The position numbers were made by a program, and so were the translations under genes. DNA of 34,139 bases from an uncultured Prevotella sp. (GTDB lineage Bacteria > Bacteroidota > Bacteroidia > Bacteroidales > Bacteroidaceae), in NCBI GenBank assembly GCA_900770845.1, contig CAAGLS010000215.1, positions 1-34,139 on the forward strand, in the 5' to 3' direction. Positions 30,200 to 34,139 of the stretch are shown piece after piece. The notes under the pieces are model-generated. The model was not told where the DNA came from. It worked only from the letters and a program-made list of their open reading frames with translations, and made no database searches. The stretch's first letter is position 1. Every line of letters starts with the position of its first letter.

Positions 30200-31030
30200 A
30201 TGAGCGAAGAGATTATTGAGAAAACAATTGACTTGGACAAAATCATCGCCGACAAGATGGGGAGCAAGGCCCGGTTTGTGCCTCGCCTTGCCATCGACTG
30301 GTTGCGCAAGACCGTCCACGAGGACGAGGTCAACAGCTTCCTTTGGCGCTCGCGCGGCTTGAAGGGCACGCCGTGGCTGGAGGAATGCGTGCGCTATCTC
30401 GACATGACGCTCGACCTCGTCGGCGAGGAGAACCTCCCCAAGAAAGACGACGGCAAACTCTACACCTTCGTTTCCAACCACCCCTTGGGCGGCGCCGACG
30501 GCGTGGCGCTCGGGGCCATCATCGGCCGCCACTACGACGGGCGGTTCCGCTATCTCGTCAACGACCTGCTCATGAACCTCCCGGGACTCGCCCCCCTGTG
30601 CATACCCATCAACAAGACGGGCAAGCAGAGCCGGGACTTCCCAAGGATGGTGGAGGCGGGATTCCAGGGCGACAACCACATCCTGATGTTCCCCGCCGGA
30701 CTCTGCTCGCGGAAAACCAACGGCAAGATCCACGACCTGCCATGGAAGAAGACGTTCATATCGAAAAGCGTGGAGTACCACCGCGACGTGGTGCCCATCC
30801 ACTTCGGCGGCAGCAACAGCGACAAGTTCTACCGCATTGCCAACATCTGCAAGTCGCTGCACCTAAAATTCAACGTGGCCATGCTCTTCCTCGTGGACGA
30901 GATGTACAAGAACGTGCACAAGGAGTTCCGCGTGGCCTTCGGCAAGCCCATCCCCTGGCAGACCTTCGACAAGAGCCACACGCCGCAGGAATGGGCCAAG
31001 ATTGTAGAAGACAAGGTTTACGAATTATAA
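30200..31030 (+). CDS. glsA: Lysophospholipid-type O-acyltransferase (GlsA/PlsC-like)
   Basis: A 276-residue acyltransferase of the PlsC/LPLAT superfamily. The catalytic motif appears as NHPLGGADG (93-101; NHxxxxD), followed by the acyl-acceptor motif FPAGLCSR (about 158-165) and a VPIHFGGSN strand. In Bacteroides thetaiotaomicron the paired genes glsB and glsA make N-acyl-3-acyloxyacyl glycine lipids; GlsA performs the O-acylation. The adjacent GNAT-type gene downstream (5 nt away) matches GlsB, which supports this reading. Start at 30200 (MSEEIIEKTI); the frame extends upstream without a better start. The related OlsA of ornithine-lipid synthesis is the alternative. Confidence 0.85.
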   Translation: MSEEIIEKTIDLDKIIADKMGSKARFVPRLAIDWLRKTVHEDEVNSFLWRSRGLKGTPWLEECVRYLDMTLDLVGEENLPKKDDGKLYTFVSNHPLGGADGVALGAIIGRHYDGRFRYLVNDLLMNLPGLAPLCIPINKTGKQSRDFPRMVEAGFQGDNHILMFPAGLCSRKTNGKIHDLPWKKTFISKSVEYHRDVVPIHFGGSNSDKFYRIANICKSLHLKFNVAMLFLVDEMYKNVHKEFRVAFGKPIPWQTFDKSHTPQEWAKIVEDKVYEL

Positions 31031-31035
31031 ACATC

Positions 31036-32025
31036 ATGGAAGAAGAAATCATCCAGCCTATCGACAGGGAACTGCTCAAGCGTGAGCTTACGCCAGAGCG
31101 GCAACTGAGAATGACCAACAAGAGTCACAACGAGATTTACGTGGTCACGGCAAAAGAGGCGCCCAACGTGATGAAAGAGATTGGGCGGCTGCGGGAGGAG
31201 GCCTTCCGCACCGCTGGCGGCGGTACGGGAAAATGCATGGACATCGACGAGTTCGACACGATGGACCACGGATGCAAGCAGCTCATCGTGTGGAATCCCG
31301 AAAACGACGAGATCATTGGCGGATACCGCTACCTCTTCGGAAAGGACTGGGAGATTCAGCCCGACGGCCAGCCCCATCTGGCCACAAGCCACATGTTCCA
31401 CTTCTCCGAGAAGTTCATGAGAGAATACGCTCCCTACACCGTGGAATTGGGACGCTCCTTCGTCAGCCTCGACTACCAGAACGTGAGGCAGAACACCAAG
31501 TCGATCTTCGCACTCGACAACCTGTGGGACGGCTTGGGAGCGCTGACCGTGATCAACCCCAACTGCAAATACTTCTTCGGAAAGATGACCATGTACCCCA
31601 ACTACATCCGCCGCGGACGCGACATGATACTCTATTTCCTCAAGAAGCACTTCGACGACAAGGAAAACCTCATCATCCCCATCAAACCGCTGAAGATCGA
31701 GACCCCGGAGGAAGAGCTGAGGAAGATATTCTGCGAGGACGACTTCAAGGCCGACTACCGCATCCTCAACCACGAGATACGCAAGCTGGGCTACAACATC
31801 CCGCCCTTGGTCAACGCCTACATGAACCTGAGCCCCACCATGAAACTCTTCGGCACGGCCATCAACTACGGCTTCGGCGACGTGGAGGAAACGGGCATCC
31901 TGATCGCCGTGGACGAGATATTCGAGGAGAAGCGCATACGCCACATCGAGAGCTTCGTGAAGGAACACCCCGAGGCCATGCGCCTCACCAGCGGCGCAAA
32001 CAACTTGATTTACAAGGAAAAATAA
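31036..32025 (+). CDS. glsB: GNAT-family N-acyltransferase for amino-acid lipid synthesis (GlsB/OlsB-like)
   Basis: A 329-residue protein of the OlsB/hemolysin-like acyltransferase family, which transfers a 3-hydroxyacyl group to the amino group of an amino acid (glycine in Bacteroides GlsB). Visible family features are IGRLREEAFRTAGGGTGKCM, DIDEFDTMDHGCKQLIVWNP, GYRYLFG, and VELGRSFVSLDYQ, followed by a C-terminal region ending NLIYKEK. The ATG at 31036 follows the glsA stop by 5 nt, and the larger open frame that runs back through glsA in another register is a shadow. Glycine versus ornithine as acceptor cannot be decided from sequence alone; glycine is inferred from the phylum. Confidence 0.87.
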   Translation: MEEEIIQPIDRELLKRELTPERQLRMTNKSHNEIYVVTAKEAPNVMKEIGRLREEAFRTAGGGTGKCMDIDEFDTMDHGCKQLIVWNPENDEIIGGYRYLFGKDWEIQPDGQPHLATSHMFHFSEKFMREYAPYTVELGRSFVSLDYQNVRQNTKSIFALDNLWDGLGALTVINPNCKYFFGKMTMYPNYIRRGRDMILYFLKKHFDDKENLIIPIKPLKIETPEEELRKIFCEDDFKADYRILNHEIRKLGYNIPPLVNAYMNLSPTMKLFGTAINYGFGDVEETGILIAVDEIFEEKRIRHIESFVKEHPEAMRLTSGANNLIYKEK

Positions 32026-32298
32026 CACTCTCCCCCAACAAGACGCAAACAATATCCGCCGCTCCGTTTTTCAACGAATTACTCGAATTGCTCGAATGAG
32101 CATTCAACTAATTCGTTTCATTCGTTGAAAAAAAATTGGTTGAGTGTGTGAGCGAGGGCAATGGCCATCAACCCGCTGAACAGACGCAACAAGACTGACG
32201 GGGAGAATGGAAAGGCACGGGCAAAAGCAGCCCGCCAATCAACACCCCGCCCCCCGCCATGAAAGGCAGGAACAACAGCCATCGGGAAAGGATGCGGC
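32026..32298. other. Convergent glsB-recO intergenic region
   Basis: TTTTTCAACGAAT (32067-32079) pairs with ATTCGTTGAAAAA (32120-32132), and further short stems (CGAATT/AATTCG, GCTC/GAGC) lie inside, forming a long interrupted hairpin between convergent genes. The T and A runs are in the arms, so it is not a textbook terminator in either direction but may act as a shared one. The remaining sequence to recO shows no supported gene. Confidence 0.55.
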
Positions 32299-33015
32299 CT
32301 AAAAAAGCTCCCTCACCACGCCGAGCGTCTTCAGCTCGGGAAAGGCGGGGATGTGGAGCCGGTAGAACTCAAGGATTACGTCGACACAGCGGTTGCGCTG
32401 CCCGCGCGACATGCGGAAGAGGCGCATCGTGGTGAAGCTGAGCCTCATCAGGCCCACCATCGCCTCGGCCTCATCGGCTTGGATGTAGTCGGGATGGGGA
32501 GGCACGGTGGTGGAGAAGCAGCCGCTGCGCAGGTCGAAACAAGCTCCGCGCTCATAGCTCTCAAGATTTGGGAAAAAGCCCAAGAACATCGAAAGCCGGA
32601 TCATGAAAACCAAATGGAAGTTGGCATAGCCCTCCAGGGCCATGTCGAGCCATTCCACACTGTCAACAACATAGTCGAACAACGTGGCCACGTCCTGCTC
32701 GTCGCGGGTGGCATGGCGCAGGAACTCGGCCACGAAGAACACCAACGGCATCTTATAGGGATCGGCGGTGAGCGAGGTCCAAGGCCGGACCATCCTCACC
32801 TCAGAGAAACGCTGCAGCGTGCGGTTGGGGCGCAGGGTGAAGTCGGCGTCGAGCAACGTCAGCGGCTGGAAGAGCCTGCGGTGGACGCGCCCATGCGGAC
32901 TCTGCGAGAGCCTGACGATGAACGACTGCCGGCCGGCCTCTCGCGTGAGAAGGTCCACGATGAGTTGGCGGTCGCCATAGTTGACAGTGGAAAGGACAAG
33001 AGCGGGGGTCTTCAT
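32299..33015 (-). CDS. recO: DNA repair protein RecO
   Basis: Recombination mediator that, with RecR, loads RecA onto SSB-coated DNA in the RecF pathway. The 238 residues begin MKTPALVLSTVNYGDRQLIV, an N-terminal OB-fold typical of RecO, followed by the helical RecO C-terminal domain with FFVAEFLRHATRDEQDVATL and the later ACFDLRSGCFS. The usual four-Cys zinc site is not apparent. The gene is divergent from tRNA-Glu/rpsT. A -7-like element (TATTTTTG on the minus strand, 33045-33038) lies 23 nt before the start. Confidence 0.92.
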   Translation of the reverse strand: MKTPALVLSTVNYGDRQLIVDLLTREAGRQSFIVRLSQSPHGRVHRRLFQPLTLLDADFTLRPNRTLQRFSEVRMVRPWTSLTADPYKMPLVFFVAEFLRHATRDEQDVATLFDYVVDSVEWLDMALEGYANFHLVFMIRLSMFLGFFPNLESYERGACFDLRSGCFSTTVPPHPDYIQADEAEAMVGLMRLSFTTMRLFRMSRGQRNRCVDVILEFYRLHIPAFPELKTLGVVRELF

Positions 33016-33037
33016 GTACTCATTTGCATTTTAGAAG

Positions 33038-33045
33038 CAAAAATA
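33038..33045 (-). promoter_or_regulatory. -7 promoter element for recO
   Basis: TATTTTTG on the minus strand matches TAnnTTTG. The expected -33 region (about 33065-33070) has no exact TTTG. Confidence 0.5.
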
Positions 33046-33084
33046 GTAAAAATCAGCTGTTTAAAGAAAATATTTGGAAGAAAA

Positions 33085-33116
33085 TTTGCGCATATAAGAA
33101 AAAACAGCTACCTTTG
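33085..33116 (+). promoter_or_regulatory. Consensus promoter for tRNA-Glu and rpsT
   Basis: TTTG at 33085-33088, a 20-nt spacer and TACCTTTG at 33109-33116 match the consensus exactly. It lies 20 nt before the tRNA and would also read into rpsT. Confidence 0.85.
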
Positions 33117-33136
33117 CACCCGCAATTCAAAGCGAC

Positions 33137-33208
33137 GGTCCATTCGTCTATCGGTTAGGACGAGAGATTTTCATTCTCTAAAGAGCAGTTCGACTCTGCT
33201 ATGGACTA
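33137..33208 (+). tRNA. tRNA-Glu (UUC anticodon)
   Basis: A complete cloverleaf of 72 nt. The acceptor stem GGTCCAT/ATGGACT has a G-U closing pair. The D arm is GTC...GAC with a GGTTAG-type loop. The anticodon stem AGAGA/TCTCT carries the loop TTTTCAT (anticodon TTC), and the T arm AGCAG/CTGCT carries loop TTCGACT. The discriminator is A and CCA is not encoded. It is followed after 31 nt by rpsT, probably on the same transcript. Confidence 0.95.
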
Positions 33209-33239
33209 CAAACAATAAAAAAATAGAAGACAAAACAAG

Positions 33240-33494
33240 ATGGCAAATCACAAATCATCACTTAAAAGAATCCGCCAGACAAAGGTGAGAACGCTGCACA
33301 ACAAATATTACGCAAAGACGATGCGTAACGCTGTGCGCAAGCTGCGCGGCACAAAGGATAAGGAAGAGGCTGTCAAGCTGTATCCTGCTGTTCAGAAGAT
33401 GCTTGATAAGTTGGCCAAGACCAACATCATCCACAAGAACAAAGCTGCCAACCTGAAGTCAAGCCTGAGCCAGTACATCAACAAGCTCGGCTAA
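33240..33494 (+). CDS. rpsT: 30S ribosomal protein S20
   Basis: An 84-residue, strongly basic three-helix protein that binds 16S rRNA early in 30S assembly. It starts MANHKSSLKRIRQTKVRTLH and continues with AKTMRNAVRKLRG and the C-terminal helix HKNKAANLKSSLSQYINKLG, the S20 pattern. The family has this length. It shares an upstream promoter with tRNA-Glu and ends in a strong terminator 28 nt after its stop. Confidence 0.98.
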   Translation: MANHKSSLKRIRQTKVRTLHNKYYAKTMRNAVRKLRGTKDKEEAVKLYPAVQKMLDKLAKTNIIHKNKAANLKSSLSQYINKLG

Positions 33495-33521
33495 TCTTCC
33501 TTGCACAAAAATACCTTACTG

Positions 33522-33552
33522 AGGCCGCAACTCAACGAGTTGCGGCCTTTAG
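33522..33552 (+). terminator. Intrinsic terminator after rpsT
   Basis: AGGCCGCAACTC (33522-33533) pairs perfectly with GAGTTGCGGCCT (33537-33548) around a 3-nt loop, followed by TT and AGCG. The 12-bp GC-rich stem is strong and the T run short. Confidence 0.85.
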
Positions 33553-33623
33553 CGTTTCCAAACAATTGATGAAGCCATAGAGATCACAGAATCCAGGCGA
33601 AGCCGACAAACCTGGTGGTTTTT

Positions 33624-33783
33624 CAGTCAGCAACTCTCATCCGCGACAGCCGGTGTTGCTCAGTTAGAAAAGCACGACGTTCGTGTTTCCAGTCAGCAAC
33701 TCTCATCCGCTACAGCCGGTGTTGCTCAGTTAGAAAAGCACGACGTTCGTGTTTTCAGTCAGCAACTCTCATCCGCGACAGCC
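33624..33783. repeat. 66-bp tandem repeat, 2.4 copies, with terminator-like hairpins
   Basis: Copies begin with CAGTCAGCAACTCTCATCCG at 33624, 33690 and 33756. The first two are 66 bp and almost identical; the third stops after 28 bp. Each full unit contains AAAAGCACGA-CGT-TCGTGTTT, a short hairpin with a T run. Confidence 0.9.
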
Positions 33784-34139
33784 TCGAAGAGGCGGCCTCT
33801 CTCTAACCCCGGGCAAGCGTGGCGCAGCCCGGGGCGGGGGCATCGGTGATGAATGGGGGACTCAGCGCCTCGAAGACGCGCGAAGCACGCAGTGCGCAGT
33901 CGCACGTCTGGCTTGTCTTGCCGTTGGTTTTCTCCCGTCAGGAAACCACGGAAAATGTCTGATTTTCTTAAGGCCAGTTCTAAAAATTAGGTCGAGGCGT
34001 ATTGGGCCCAGCGCCCACCTTTTCTCGCCATGGCAGAGTTCAAGCGAGCTTGGCTCTGCTCATTTGGCTTATCGAAAAGGTTCTGCCAGCTATCGGAACT
34101 CTGGGACGTAAGTTGAAGAGGGAGTGTAGCGGGCTACAC
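33784..34139. other. Non-coding tail with hairpin and dispersed motif
   Basis: No gene is supported. CCCCGGGC (33807-33814) and GCCCGGGG (33827-33834) form a hairpin of a type often seen between Bacteroidota genes. The 21 bp at 33971-33991 repeat the motif at 6113-6133 with one change. Short open frames here cross repeats and show no recognisable protein. Confidence 0.5.

Noticed and set aside
30343..32025. 560-codon version of the glsB gene starting inside glsA
   Set aside because: The first about 230 codons are an out-of-frame reading of glsA. The conserved protein begins at ATG 31036, 5 nt after the glsA stop.
32118..32282. 54-codon minus-strand ORF (MAVVPAFHGGGRG...) 17 nt after recO
   Set aside because: It has a hydrophobic middle and is in operon-like position, but the start context is poor, it ends inside the inverted repeat and I see no family. 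Left out as unsupported.
33749..34111. 120-codon frame in the right-hand tail
   Set aside because: It runs through the 66-bp repeat and the CCCCGGGC hairpin and has no domain or ribosome-binding site.

Overview
The window looks like a chromosome segment of a Bacteroidota bacterium, most likely a Prevotella-like member of the order Bacteroidales. This rests on four things. Promoters have the phylum-specific form TTTG/TTG-N19-20-TAnnTTTG rather than -35/-10 boxes. The division/wall cluster has the Bacteroidota gene order, without murF or ddl. There are lineage-typical families (DUF4292, DUF4252, FtsL-like, the GlsA/GlsB glycine-lipid pair). The RF2 gene has no programmed frameshift. The genus is an inference from protein style, not from a search.

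Left part (1-11.2 kb): a truncated secreted-protein fragment followed by a 22-bp tandem array (1-230). Next is an envelope operon dut - TPR protein - DUF4292 lipoprotein - EnvC-like protein (395-5409). After it come a small promoter/ORF/terminator unit without an ATG (5747-6112) and a long-chain acyl-CoA synthetase with a consensus promoter. A 15-16 bp tandem array precedes prfB, which is followed by a small membrane protein and a CYTH-domain protein. Convergent to these, on the minus strand, are a ComEA-like helix-hairpin-helix protein, a DUF4252 protein and a VanZ-like protein.

Centre (12.6-29.4 kb): the whole dcw cluster on the minus strand, in transcription order mraZ, rsmH, ftsL-like, ftsI (PASTA), murE, mraY, murD, ftsW, murG, murC, ftsQ, ftsA, ftsZ, yqeY. 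It covers control (MraZ with a 10-bp-phased box at its own promoter), lipid II precursor synthesis (MurC/D/E, MraY, MurG), septal peptidoglycan polymerisation and crosslinking (FtsW/FtsI), and the divisome scaffold (FtsL, FtsQ, FtsA, FtsZ). Consensus or near-consensus internal promoters lie before murE and before murG.

Right part (29.4-34.1 kb): a repeat-rich gap with a G13 tract, a 29-bp inverted repeat, a stand-alone signal-peptide ORF and a second 22-bp array. Then come glsA-glsB (amino-acid lipid synthesis), recO in the opposite direction, tRNA-Glu, rpsT with a strong terminator, and a repeat-filled tail with a 66-bp tandem repeat.

The most unusual signal is a family of three separate 22-bp-phased arrays (143-230, 12370-12447, 29984-30090). 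They share a decamer close to CARYYGYCAC, while the other 12 bp are uniform within an array and differ most between the third array and the first two. Two of the arrays begin at the stop codon of a truncated secreted-protein ORF.
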